Assembly (NCBI GenBank): GCA_014238905.1
Contig: JABAAE010000009.1
Location: 124,001-188,000, forward strand
Direction of reading: 5' to 3'
Length of the DNA: 64,000 bases
Origin: Planctomycetota bacterium
GTDB lineage: Bacteria; Planctomycetota; Planctomycetia; Pirellulales; Pirellulaceae
In this document: positions 45,918 through 55,018 of the stretch, piece by piece
Layout: each line of letters starts with the position of its first letter
Numbering within the stretch: the first letter of the stretch is position 1
Position numbers and translations under genes: made by a program
Notes under the pieces: model-generated
What the model was told of the DNA's origin: nothing
The model's input: the letters and a program-made list of their open reading frames with translations, nothing else
The model's database searches: none

Positions 45918-46796
45918 TCATTGGCTTAAACCTGGATCGCCAATTAACCTGGATCGCCGATTCGGTTCTTTCAATTCAAAGTCATCGCCGACCAATTCTT
46001 TTAGCTTTGCCTTCTGTTTCCCAGAAAGCTCATCCAATAGATCCTTGCGGGCTTTCTCCCGCAGCGCCGCAATCTCTTTTTCAAGTCGAAGATTCAATTC
46101 ACGTGATTTCATTTTTAATTTTTCAACATCTTTGTCATTCAACTCAAGCTCCTCCTTGAGTTTGCCACGAGTCAAAGCATCAACCGTTCCACCGCCGTTC
46201 TTCAAGCTGACTTGATACGCCAACTCTTGAAGCCGCTTGATCTGGTGTGGCAACAAAAGCTCCTTGAGCTGACTCTCTGCAGCCTCCTTTTGTTTCTTCA
46301 TCTTCTTCATCAGGTCTGCCAGGTTCTGTGCACGTAACCGCGTTGATTCCGTTCGACCTTTTCCACCGCCAGCTGGCTCCATCAGACCCTTGACCTGCTT
46401 CATAATTTCTTCCTGCACCGTTTTATTGACGTTCTGCATTTTCTCGTATTGCCCGTCAACTAACTCAATTTCGTCGCGGATCGATTTGTTTTGCAAGAGA
46501 TTCATCATATCGCCACCGGCTGTGGTTGAACCAAAAACACCAGCCTGTCCAAAGCTTGATCCTATACCGTTACTAGACCACGAAAACGCCTGGTTCGGTC
46601 CAACTAAATTGGCGTCGATTTGAATCGCCTGCATTAACGGCGGCAGAACATCTCCTTTTTTGCCTTTGACAATAATCGCGCCTTGTTTCAATTCACCGGC
46701 TTCAAATCGCTCAACTTGCAATTCAATCTGTGCAAAGGAAAAGGATGGTAAAAGTAACAAAACAGCTGCAAAAGCCGAGGGTAAAACAGATCTCAT
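45918..46796 (-). CDS. Secreted coiled-coil protein of unknown function
   Basis: A 292-residue exported protein: signal peptide of about 22 residues ending SFSFA-QIEL, a mixed region with the Gly/Ser/Asn-rich GIGSSFGQAGVFGS, then long charged helices from about 115 to 270 rich in Lys, Glu and Leu (for example MKKMKKQKEAAESQLKELL and LREKARKDLLDEL). The helical half resembles Spy/CpxP-like or LTXXQ proteins, which bind unfolded protein or metal, in containing LLPHQIKRLQELAYQ and LSGKQKAKLKELVG segments. Such 'planctomycete LTXXQ' proteins are common but unassigned. AAGGAAGG precedes the ATG. Confidence 0.78.
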   Translation of the reverse strand: MRSVLPSAFAAVLLLLPSFSFAQIELQVERFEAGELKQGAIIVKGKKGDVLPPLMQAIQIDANLVGPNQAFSWSSNGIGSSFGQAGVFGSTTAGGDMMNLLQNKSIRDEIELVDGQYEKMQNVNKTVQEEIMKQVKGLMEPAGGGKGRTESTRLRAQNLADLMKKMKKQKEAAESQLKELLLPHQIKRLQELAYQVSLKNGGGTVDALTRGKLKEELELNDKDVEKLKMKSRELNLRLEKEIAALREKARKDLLDELSGKQKAKLKELVGDDFELKEPNRRSRLIGDPGLSQ

Positions 46797-47046
46797 GATT
46801 GACCTTCCTTAATTAATCTAATTCCATTGGCCTTTGGTGCAAAAAAACAGAGTCTTGCCTCATCCGCGAATTCTTGCCGACCTCTCTGGCCTATTTGATG
46901 CAATCAGCGGATAAAAGTCAATTCCAACGTCTTGAAGACGTGTTTTTTGGTAAACAACCCCTCAAGAGGCAACAATTCAATCTCGACACAGCAGTCAGAC
47001 TTTTATAAAAAACACCAACAAATTTTTGTAAAAGCGAGGTCTGACA

Positions 47047-47268
47047 ATGGAATTCAATTTCTTCAATTGGCTAAGAAGCGGTGTCAAAAAATCCGTTTTA
47101 CTAGGAGTATCCGATGCAGTCGAGGAAATCGGACTGGCCTCCTCCGACGACGAAGCATTCCAAAAGAAAATCCGTGAAGCAGTTAGTGAAGAAGGCAAAA
47201 AAGCTGGAGCAAAACGGCAGAAACGGCTTGGGCGTTCGCTAAAGGACCTCAACCGAGAACAAACCTAG
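47047..47268 (+). CDS. Small basic protein of unknown function
   Basis: A 73-residue protein with a well-placed GAGGT before the ATG. The N-terminus (MEFNFFNWLRSGVKKSVLLG) is amphipathic, the middle is acidic, and the C-terminus is strongly basic (KKAGAKRQKRLGRSLKD). No family recognised. Ribosome site, clean start and codon use support it as real. Confidence 0.6.
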   Translation: MEFNFFNWLRSGVKKSVLLGVSDAVEEIGLASSDDEAFQKKIREAVSEEGKKAGAKRQKRLGRSLKDLNREQT

Positions 47269-47380
47269 GCCCCGCCCGGCCGAAATCCTGTTTCTTTGAT
47301 CACTGGCCTCCACTTGATCAAAGCCGCCCCCAAAACATCCACATTCAATTGAAAGTCAGGCTAACGCCCGAGGCTCTCAG

Positions 47381-48055
47381 GTGCGAGGTGCTCAGATCAT
47401 CTATCTTGTCCGCCACGCACAATCTGCCAACAACGCACAGGATGAATCGAAACGTGTCTGCGACCCTTCCATTACGGCGGTTGGCCAACGCCAGGCTGTC
47501 CACCTCGCGAAACGCTTAGCCGATATCGCCTTTGAAACATTATTGACCAGTCCATTTCGCCGTGCACTGCAAACTACCAAGGCCGTTCAACTGTCCACCG
47601 GACACCTACCGGAATTACTGGTCGACCTTCATGAAAACGGCGGTTGCTATGAGGGCTGGAAGCCGGACAACTTTGAGGGACGAAACGGTTTTCACGATGA
47701 AGAAATCAGGCGGGAAATTGGCAAGATTAATATCGTCACGCCAGTGGGACCACTTGGTTGGTGGAAATCTCAACCACGCGAATCGGTGCCCCAATCAACA
47801 ACTCGTGCCATAAAACTAGAAAATTACCTGAAGACCCGTTTAGTAGAAAAAAACAAATCGATCGTTTGCATATCGCACGCCGATTTTATTTCCAGTCTAC
47901 TGAAACAGATGTTCGGTCAAAAAATTCAAGAGCAATCAGAATTTCATTTATTGAAAAACACCGGTGTAACCTCGGTCAAATGGGCGTCCAACTCGTGGCA
48001 ACTGATAGAATTAAATTCAGTGAGTCATCTTGTGGAAAACCTGGTAACTCAATAG
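47381..48055 (+). CDS. Histidine phosphatase family protein
   Basis: A 224-residue phosphoglycerate-mutase-like phosphatase. The catalytic motif is RHAQS with His12 (usually RHGxS, Ala here for Gly); the second active His is 166 in VCISHADF, and SPFRRALQT (58-66) supplies a phosphate-binding Arg. Start is a GTG at 47381. The central insertion (about 85-130) is longer than in simple SixA-type members. Substrate unknown. The gene lies just after the small basic-protein gene, 112 bases away. Confidence 0.86.
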   Translation: MRGAQIIYLVRHAQSANNAQDESKRVCDPSITAVGQRQAVHLAKRLADIAFETLLTSPFRRALQTTKAVQLSTGHLPELLVDLHENGGCYEGWKPDNFEGRNGFHDEEIRREIGKINIVTPVGPLGWWKSQPRESVPQSTTRAIKLENYLKTRLVEKNKSIVCISHADFISSLLKQMFGQKIQEQSEFHLLKNTGVTSVKWASNSWQLIELNSVSHLVENLVTQ

Positions 48056-48371
48056 GATCTGCTCAACAGCCGGACCGTTTATTCGGTCGGCAACGATTAC
48101 ACTGAAATCTCTTGAAATCGGTTAAAAAAAACAGAGAAAAAGCTGCATCCAGCATCCTTCATCTGACGATGATTGACTTTGTTGAAAAAAAATTTCAACC
48201 CTTATTTTTCATGAAACAGACGATACACTAAATACATATGAAATTCGGTCACGTACGGCAGAGGGACCAATTTTAGGGTTGACCTGATCAACAAAGGCTA
48301 GTGCTTAGCACGCTAGATCGCGTCATTCTCCCAGCATCTCCCGATGCTGCACTTCGACTGAATTTCTATTT
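48056..48371 (+). ncRNA. Possible small RNA ahead of an orphan terminator (tentative)
   Basis: About 320 bases with no coding frame, ending at a strong intrinsic terminator. Local hairpins include CAGCAT-CTCCCG-ATGCTG and CTAGTGC-TTA-GCACGCTAG (imperfect). It does not resemble tRNA, tmRNA, 6S or SRP RNA. It may instead be a long 3' untranslated region of the phosphatase gene. I list it as tentative; no promoter could be fixed. Confidence 0.3.
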
Positions 48372-48401
48372 CGGCCCAGTTTTCTGAGGCCGTTTTTTTT
48401 T
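48372..48401 (+). terminator. Intrinsic terminator
   Basis: CGGCCCAG, loop TTTT, CTG-A-GGCCG (one bulged A) followed by nine T residues. This is a classical Rho-independent terminator for rightward transcription, about 315 bases beyond the phosphatase stop and 145 before the next start. Confidence 0.72.
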
Positions 48402-48546
48402 GCGCACTGCATTAAATTTGGCAAAGGCCCCTGTGGAGCGAAAAAATGTCGAATCTCTTAATAATCTCCCGCAACCATCCAAGCGGTGATGACCCAAATG
48501 AAAACCAGACGTATAACTAGGTGGTCTGTTCCGGAAAGACTTCATC

Positions 48547-49401
48547 ATGCTCCACGGTAGTATTCTTTTATTGATCGTCGCGATTCCTGACGCCCGGCAG
48601 TTGGTTGCCGAATCGAAACGAATTGGTTTTGAAGGCAAACATTCTTCTGGAAGGGTGGAGGAAACCGACCTCCGGGAAATTGAGGCCCTTGTCAATAAAC
48701 TTGCCCGCTCTTTCATTCCGCATCAATTTGAAAAAAAGAAAAACTGGGGAAATCAAACAGAACGCTGGGACGGATTGCACATTCAATTAAAAGGCCTTCA
48801 ACTCAAAACCAAACGAAGAAAAAAACTCGTCAACCATGGCACCTGGTCGGTTTACAATGCAAAACTGCGAAATCCCATGCAGGGTGTCACCTTCGATCTA
48901 CATTCCATCAAAAAAAACGCGGATGGGAAAATCAAGGTAGACCTCAGTGCAACCGCCGACCTCCAGTTATTCGGTAGAATATCAAAATGGGTCAAAGGAG
49001 TTCAACTTGTCAGCATCAGCGCCGACGCAACGGCCAAGGTTTGCCTCCGCATCCAGATGACACTCGCCACAAAAATGGATTTTTCAAATTTACCACCCGA
49101 CTTGTTACTCGATCCCACGGTCGACGACGCCCAACTCAAGATCAACCAATTCAAGGTGCTTCGTATCAGCAAGGCTGGAGGTGAATTGGCTCAACAGGTC
49201 ACCAAGAGTGTCCATGGAATCCTCCAAGAGAAAATCCGCGAACAGGAAAAAAAATTGGTTGCAAAGATGAATCAGTCCATTGCCAAGGAAAAAGAAGATC
49301 TCAGGTTGTCTGTCACTGAAATCCTGAACTCCGAATGGTCCAAACTTGCCAATTCCCTGTTGCCCGGTATAAAGTCAGGTACAGATCGAGAGTCCCCATA
49401 A
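48547..49401 (+). CDS. Probable exported protein of unknown function
   Basis: A 284-residue protein. The N-terminus MLHGSILLLIVAIPDA is a short hydrophobic stretch that may be a leader. It is Lys-rich, with mostly beta-type central sequence (LSATADLQLFGRISKW, VKGVQLVSISADAT) and a helical C-terminal third ending in a charged coil (KIREQEKKLVAKMNQSIAKE). I do not recognise a family. GGAAAG precedes the ATG. It lies 134 bases before nadA on the same strand and may share transcription. Confidence 0.72.
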   Translation: MLHGSILLLIVAIPDARQLVAESKRIGFEGKHSSGRVEETDLREIEALVNKLARSFIPHQFEKKKNWGNQTERWDGLHIQLKGLQLKTKRRKKLVNHGTWSVYNAKLRNPMQGVTFDLHSIKKNADGKIKVDLSATADLQLFGRISKWVKGVQLVSISADATAKVCLRIQMTLATKMDFSNLPPDLLLDPTVDDAQLKINQFKVLRISKAGGELAQQVTKSVHGILQEKIREQEKKLVAKMNQSIAKEKEDLRLSVTEILNSEWSKLANSLLPGIKSGTDRESP

Positions 49402-49535
49402 AAGAGCAATGTGCCCAAGCCGATATCCTTGCAAACTATTTTTCCATGTAAAAACCCAATCCGCACATCATCTCGCGTCCCCAGATTGGGTTCCAGTAGA
49501 ATAAGTCGCGGCTAATAAACCGCTTGGAGAATTTG

Positions 49536-50678
49536 ATGCCTAAATTACTTTCAATTAATTCGTTTCCAGATGTAAAGCCATACAAGTCACTCGAAAACCA
49601 CCAGCTACAAGAGCGGATAGAATCCGTTCGGCGGCATCTTGGTTCGGAACTCTTGATACTTGGGCATCACTATCAGCAAGACGAAGTGATTGAACATAGC
49701 GATCTACGCGGCGACAGTTACCAACTCAGTAAAATGGCGGCTGAAAGCAAAGAATGTCGATACATCGTTTTCTGCGGTGTGCATTTCATGGCTGAAACAG
49801 CTGACATTCTTGCAAACCGGCCAGACTGTCTTTCCCAACGCAACGGCAATCGGGTGCAAGTGATATTGCCGGACCTTTCTGCGGGGTGCTCCATGGCGGA
49901 CATGGCGGCAATCGATCAGGTAGAAACCGCCTGGGCTGATCTTGGGGACGTGATTGATAATTCGGACATTACTCCCATCACCTATATCAACAGTGCGGCC
50001 AGTTTAAAAGCATTTTGCGGTAAACATGGTGGAGCAGTTTGCACATCCAGTAATGCCCAAGCCGTTCTCGACTGGGCCTTTTCAAAGACCAGTCGCGTCC
50101 TTTTCTTTCCAGACCAGCATCTGGGTAGGAATACCGCTTTAAAAATGGGCATCCGTGAAAATGAAATGCCGGTATGGAATCCTCACGATGACGATTTGGG
50201 CGGCAATTCGGAGGAATCATTAGCAAATAGCCGAGTCATTCTATGGCAAGGACACTGCAGCGTTCACCAGATGTTTCAACCGGAACACGTTCACCAATTT
50301 CGTGAAAAGATCCCTGACGTCAAAATCCTGGTCCATCCTGAATGCCGTCGTGAGGTCAATGATTTGGCTGACATTTCCGGATCCACCGGCAAGATCATCG
50401 ACACAGTCAAGAAGGCGGCGCCCGGAACCCAATGGGCAATTGGAACTGAACTCCATCTGGTCAACCGATTACAAAAGGAGCATCCGGAACAGAATATACA
50501 ATTTCTTTCACCAACACTTTGTATGTGCGCAACGATGTACCGAATTGATCTCGCTCACCTTTGCTGGTCCCTTGAAAATCTCGCCAACGGTAATATTGTC
50601 AATGTCATTCGGGTCGACGATGTTACGTCGGATCATTCCCTGATAGCGTTGGAAAGAATGCTGAACCTAACCAATTAG
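49536..50678 (+). CDS. nadA: Quinolinate synthase NadA
   Basis: A 380-residue quinolinate synthase that condenses iminoaspartate with dihydroxyacetone phosphate in NAD synthesis, using a [4Fe-4S] cluster. The three cluster cysteines are expected in GCSMAD (about 118), GHCSVH (about 241) and TLCMCATMYR (about 331), spacing that fits the long B. subtilis-type enzyme. ILGHHYQQDEV near residue 41, FCGVHFMAE and VHPECRRE are also family motifs. ATG 49536 has GGAG six bases before it; the in-frame TTG at 49524 is less likely. No nadB or nadC gene is adjacent. Confidence 0.96.
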   Translation: MPKLLSINSFPDVKPYKSLENHQLQERIESVRRHLGSELLILGHHYQQDEVIEHSDLRGDSYQLSKMAAESKECRYIVFCGVHFMAETADILANRPDCLSQRNGNRVQVILPDLSAGCSMADMAAIDQVETAWADLGDVIDNSDITPITYINSAASLKAFCGKHGGAVCTSSNAQAVLDWAFSKTSRVLFFPDQHLGRNTALKMGIRENEMPVWNPHDDDLGGNSEESLANSRVILWQGHCSVHQMFQPEHVHQFREKIPDVKILVHPECRREVNDLADISGSTGKIIDTVKKAAPGTQWAIGTELHLVNRLQKEHPEQNIQFLSPTLCMCATMYRIDLAHLCWSLENLANGNIVNVIRVDDVTSDHSLIALERMLNLTN

Positions 50679-50742
50679 AGAACGGCGACCATTTCATGAA
50701 CCGCTCGTATCGCTGACAACAGAAATCGGCACTAGCCAGTTT

Positions 50743-50788
50743 TTTTAATTCCGTGTGTCCCTTAATTTTAATTCCGTGTGTCCCTTAA
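50743..50788 (+). repeat. Perfect 23-bp tandem duplication
   Basis: Two identical 23-base copies, 50743-50765 and 50766-50788, each beginning TTTTAATTCCG and ending GTCCCTTAA. They lie between the convergent nadA and pseudouridine synthase genes. No gene or mobile element is attached; the duplication could be replication slippage or a remnant of a repeated element. Confidence 0.85.
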
Positions 50789-50855
50789 GACGGTGGACAA
50801 AACAGAAGCCGGTGAACCTATCAGGTGTTCACTGGCTTTATCGATCCAACATTGC

Positions 50856-51605
50856 TTATCCTAAAAGATCCGCCGGTATAGAAAAGTCGTCCCATGTCTC
50901 GGACAATGGTGCGATTCGACTCACCATCTCTTTAGATACTGGATGTTCGAATTTCAAAAATCGAGCATGCAATGCGATACGACGTTTACGCTCATCCGGT
51001 TCTGCCGCCCCAAAACTCAATTTGGAATGGTATTGCAAATCCCCCACAATAGGCAAACCTCGGCAAGAGCACTGAAGACGAATCTGGTGAGTTCTTCCGG
51101 TTTCAAGCTCTATTTCCAGTAACGAATTGGAGCCCCATTTTGCGATGATTTTGTATCTCAAGATAGCCAACTGTGCCTTCAAATCTCTTTCCTGAACAAT
51201 TTCGGACTTGGCCTCCCCAGGAATCTTCCTCATATAATCGACCCATTCACCAGCGTTGGAATCAGGTATCCCCTCGACGATCGCCCAGTATTTTTTGGTA
51301 ACGGATCGAAATTCAAATTGTTCAGAAAGGCGTCTCGTGGCCCTTACGTTTCTGGCGAATACCATCGCACCGCTCACCGGACGGTCGAGTCGATGGGGCA
51401 CACCAAGGTACACTTTGCCCGTTTTGCCATCTTTTTGCTTCAGATATCGTTTCAGCCTTAATTCCATACTATCGATACCTGGTGGTGCCTGCGTGAGCAA
51501 ACCTGATGGTTTGTTCACCACCAGAACCGGGCCTTGGTCATATAAAAAGTCAATCGGCGGGGAGGAATGCGTTTCTGCTGAAGGCTCTCGGTTTTCATGC
51601 GTCAT
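50856..51605 (-). CDS. RluA-family pseudouridine synthase
   Basis: A 249-residue RNA pseudouridine synthase without an S4 domain. Motifs in order are VLVVNKPSGLLTQAP (motif I, about 28), HRLDRPVSG with catalytic Asp74, VTKKYWAIVEG, and ETGRTHQIRLQCS near the C-terminus. The target RNA position cannot be told from sequence; short members such as RluA or TruC act on rRNA or tRNA. It is convergent with nadA and lies next to the efflux outer-membrane gene on the same strand, 17 bases from it, so a common transcript is possible. Confidence 0.92.
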   Translation of the reverse strand: MTHENREPSAETHSSPPIDFLYDQGPVLVVNKPSGLLTQAPPGIDSMELRLKRYLKQKDGKTGKVYLGVPHRLDRPVSGAMVFARNVRATRRLSEQFEFRSVTKKYWAIVEGIPDSNAGEWVDYMRKIPGEAKSEIVQERDLKAQLAILRYKIIAKWGSNSLLEIELETGRTHQIRLQCSCRGLPIVGDLQYHSKLSFGAAEPDERKRRIALHARFLKFEHPVSKEMVSRIAPLSETWDDFSIPADLLG

Positions 51606-51621
51606 TTTTTAAGTCAATCAG

Positions 51622-53085
51622 TTATTCGATAACCAGTGATTCCAATTCAATATGACCAACCAAAAAATCCTGCAGTGCTTCCAACAGATTCTCTCGGACC
51701 TCATAACCAACTTCCAACGCCTGCCTCAATTCAAGATAACCGGTTTCTCCCGCCCGAAAAACCTTGGTTGTATTAACCAGATTCCGATCGGTAAGAGGAA
51801 TTACTTTTTGACGAATTGATCTCATGCTTGCTGCGGCTACATTTTTTTGCATTAGCCATTTAGTCTGCTTCCTCCTCAATGCGCGAACAAGCTGATCCAC
51901 CTCTTCGATCTTTGACTGAACGTCAGCTTGGGCCGACTTGATCGAACCGATTTTTCGATCGTTCACCAACCAGGGAACATTTAACTGAAACCCCGCAAAA
52001 AGATCGTCCGATGCGGTGTCGATATTCAGACTAGTCTGCCACTGCAGATCCGGTTGTTGCTTGCTCCTGGCGTATCTGACTAGCCACTTTAATTGCTCCA
52101 GCTCATCAAGCAAGGCAATCTTCTGAGGATGGTCAGCGAAACTTAATGTCATCTGATGGCTAATCGAAGACGATTTAACATCTGCCGGTTCTGGCTCTTT
52201 CAGGAGGAGATCCGATTGAGATTCAAGATCAAAATCAGGTATGACGGTTTCCAGATCACTGGAAAGGTAGGAAAGGATCCCAGCACGAGTCTTCTCCAAA
52301 TTCCCTCGAAAAAGCTCGCGTCGTTGTGACTGCCTTGCCAATTCAATTTCGATTCGAGTAAATTCGAGCGTCGCGATTTCACCCACTTTCATCAATGTTT
52401 CGGCATAGTCTTTTATCTTGTTAACCTCCGCTATTCGGGCACTCGTCAAGGCTATCATTTTTCGCTGAAAATCGTACTCTACGTAGAGTCTTCCCAATTG
52501 CCTTCCAATTCTTCGCTGCACAAAATCGTAACGGTGTGAGAGAGATTTGATTTTCCAATGAAAAGCATTTTCTATTTCAACAACCCGATTGTTTCTAACA
52601 ATGTTACGTTGGACATAAATACCATATTGACCAGCTTGTCCATCGTTACCAATCTCGTTGGCGACGGTGCCGAATGATGGATTGACCAATCGCGACTGTT
52701 GCAGCTTTTGGCCATTCATTTTTTCGATTTCCCAGGCGATACGGCGAGCTTCCGGACTATTGTCAAACGCTAGAGCTGCCGCTTCATTAAGCGAAAGGTG
52801 GTTTTGGGTTTGCGAGGAAACCCTTGTCGACTGGAGTTGCGGTAATGGATCGCCGCTGGACAGGACCGCCACGGCGCGGCTTGTGACATCCTCGATTCGA
52901 CGCTTTGACGCAACGGACTTCATCACCCCATTGGACGATTTGACGTGACGGCGAATCGATCCTGAATCCGAACGGCCTTGCCCCGGATTAATCTTCTGTC
53001 CGGCCACCTGACTTGGCAAAATTACCACCCCAACAACAATAAATAGCAAATAGCTAGTCAGTTTGGTGATGTAGTGGAAACCCAT
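51622..53085 (-). CDS. TolC-family outer membrane efflux protein (CzcC/CusC-like)
   Basis: A 487-residue outer-membrane factor. A signal peptide covers about 1-30 (YLLFIVVGVVILPSQVAGQ). Two copies of the outer-membrane efflux fold follow, with long coiled-coil helices and segments such as LNEAAALAFDNSPEARRIAWE near 100 and ELRQALEVGYEVRENLLEALQDFLVG near the C-terminus. It would be the outer-membrane channel for the RND pump encoded divergently from 53.5 kb. The membrane fusion and pump genes start 433 bases away in the opposite direction, so expression is probably from two promoters in the 53.1-53.5 kb gap. Confidence 0.93.
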   Translation of the reverse strand: MGFHYITKLTSYLLFIVVGVVILPSQVAGQKINPGQGRSDSGSIRRHVKSSNGVMKSVASKRRIEDVTSRAVAVLSSGDPLPQLQSTRVSSQTQNHLSLNEAAALAFDNSPEARRIAWEIEKMNGQKLQQSRLVNPSFGTVANEIGNDGQAGQYGIYVQRNIVRNNRVVEIENAFHWKIKSLSHRYDFVQRRIGRQLGRLYVEYDFQRKMIALTSARIAEVNKIKDYAETLMKVGEIATLEFTRIEIELARQSQRRELFRGNLEKTRAGILSYLSSDLETVIPDFDLESQSDLLLKEPEPADVKSSSISHQMTLSFADHPQKIALLDELEQLKWLVRYARSKQQPDLQWQTSLNIDTASDDLFAGFQLNVPWLVNDRKIGSIKSAQADVQSKIEEVDQLVRALRRKQTKWLMQKNVAAASMRSIRQKVIPLTDRNLVNTTKVFRAGETGYLELRQALEVGYEVRENLLEALQDFLVGHIELESLVIE

Positions 53086-53517
53086 GGATATCGGAGTTTG
53101 TGACGAAGTTCTGGATGGAAACGATTATTCCGTGTCTTCTTGATCTCGGCATTAGGACGGACGAACTGTACAGCGATGCCGATTTGGAAAAACGATCTGA
53201 TTAGATCAACCTTGCCGGTCTGGCAAAATAGGTAAACAAAGAGGTTCGCAAAAACCTTATAAGTTAATTTCATCGTCTCGGATGATGTTCCGGCTAAGAT
53301 GGAAGGATTAACCGGGTTAAGCGCAATAACAACTCTAAACGTCCAGACACTCAATGTTGTTGAAACAACCAGTAAAATCACGATTCAGTATCAGGTACCG
53401 TTTTCTTTTTTAGGTCCTCATTATCTCAGCACTCAACGTCTGCATCGTTGGGTGCATTCGGCTAAAGATCTCCAGACTTGGTATTAGGTCCGGATAGAGC
53501 AACTCAGGACGTTTGAC

Positions 53518-54945
53518 ATGCATTTCACAAAATTTAAATCCTGGTTTGTATTCACAGCCATTCTGGGAGTTGGATTCGTGGCCGGATTACTGATGCCGGC
53601 AAACCAGATCCGCGAATCCATTGCGGAGATTTTTGAACTCCAATCGATCGTCGTTGCCGAAGACGCGGAAGACGATGAGCCATTACACGTGGAAATTACC
53701 GAAACCGCACAAAAAAGCTTGGGATTGAAGATCCGTAGGGTCTCACTTGGAAATTATCAATCGACTTACGAAGTTCCTGCAATTATTCAAGAGCTCTCCA
53801 CCGCGAAATCACTTTCAATTTCCAGTCGCTTTGAGGGCATCATCAAAAAGGTTTTTGTAAGCGAAGGCCAATCGGTCAAAGCGGGCGATCTTATTTTTGA
53901 TGTCGAACTGACGGGGGAGTTACTCTCCAAAACTCAAACCGAACTTCTGTTAGCGATCAACAAGATTGGCAACATTGAGAAAGAACTGGTTCGACTCCAG
54001 CCGCTCGTCCAAGAGGGTGGAATTGCCAACAAGCGAGTTCTGGAAATGACATATCAACAGAATCAGCTGATGGCCGAAATCGATGCGAAACAGCAAGAGC
54101 TCCTGCTGCTCGGACTGAAGCAAGAGCAGGTAGATTCAATAACGAACTCAAAAAAGCTGATTCGTTTTCTGCAAATTCGCGTGCCCGAACAACTTCTGAC
54201 ACCACAAATCAACTTAACCCTAAATGATGGCAAGGAGGAACCTCCTACTTTCATTATTGAAAAACTATTTATCAAACCTGGTGCTGTGGCTCGGTTAGGA
54301 GAAAGCCTTTGCAATGTCGCCTTTCATGAACACCTTGTCATTGTTGGGCAGGCGTATGAAAAAGATCTTCCCATGCTAAGGCAATTACATGGTGAGAAGG
54401 CAGACTTGTCAGTTTTTGTAGGAACCGCTCGCAATGCAATGATGGTTCCCGGGGGAAAAATCGCCTACATCGACAACCATGCGGATAAAGAAACCAATAC
54501 GTTTGCGTTTTACGTTTACCTGAAAAACGAATTAATCAGCAGCAACACTACTACCAGCGGCCAACTATTGACGCCTAGTTATCTGACTTGGCGATGGAAA
54601 CCGGGGCAGCGAGCACATGTACGAATCCCTTCTGCCAAGTACGATGAGATGCTGATCGTGCCCAGGGATGCGATTGCTGAGGACGGGGTTTCCCGTGTCG
54701 TGTTCCAATGGAAGGGACAGGTTGCTCATGATCATGAACATCAGGAAGACGAAAATCATGAACACGCTGATGAATACCAACCACTCGAAGTGAATGTTGT
54801 ATTCATGGATAGGGAGACCGCGGTCATTGATCCTCAAGGTCGTCTTAAAGAAGGCACTCGTATCGCGATTAACAACGCAAATCAGTTGATGTTTTCTATG
54901 CAAACCGGTGGCGGACACAGTCATTCCCACGATCATGAACATTGA
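53518..54945 (+). CDS. Heavy-metal efflux membrane fusion protein (CzcB/CusB-like), His-rich
   Basis: A 475-residue HlyD-family adaptor with an N-terminal membrane anchor (WFVFTAILGVGFVAGLL). The lipoyl/barrel-sandwich part starts near 100 (FEGIIKKVFVSEGQSVKAGD), a helical hairpin is at about 140-200, and beta-barrel domains follow. Two His-rich stretches are seen: near 400 (VAHDHEHQEDENHEHADEY) and at the C-terminus (GGGHSHSHDHEH); these could bind Zn, Ni, Co or Cu. The next gene, for the pump, begins 73 bases later. Metal is unknown. Confidence 0.94.
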   Translation: MHFTKFKSWFVFTAILGVGFVAGLLMPANQIRESIAEIFELQSIVVAEDAEDDEPLHVEITETAQKSLGLKIRRVSLGNYQSTYEVPAIIQELSTAKSLSISSRFEGIIKKVFVSEGQSVKAGDLIFDVELTGELLSKTQTELLLAINKIGNIEKELVRLQPLVQEGGIANKRVLEMTYQQNQLMAEIDAKQQELLLLGLKQEQVDSITNSKKLIRFLQIRVPEQLLTPQINLTLNDGKEEPPTFIIEKLFIKPGAVARLGESLCNVAFHEHLVIVGQAYEKDLPMLRQLHGEKADLSVFVGTARNAMMVPGGKIAYIDNHADKETNTFAFYVYLKNELISSNTTTSGQLLTPSYLTWRWKPGQRAHVRIPSAKYDEMLIVPRDAIAEDGVSRVVFQWKGQVAHDHEHQEDENHEHADEYQPLEVNVVFMDRETAVIDPQGRLKEGTRIAINNANQLMFSMQTGGGHSHSHDHEH

Positions 54946-55018
54946 TCGGTACCTAATCCAAAAAGATTGGCTCCAAACTGCCAACCGTCCGCTATCCTCA
55001 TTTTTTTAGAACCGGGCC

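Noticed and set aside
46887-46902. Second sigma-54-like site (TGGCCTATTTGATGCA)
   Set aside because: Spacing fits, but three positions differ from consensus and it is 145 bases from the nearest start; not strong enough to list.
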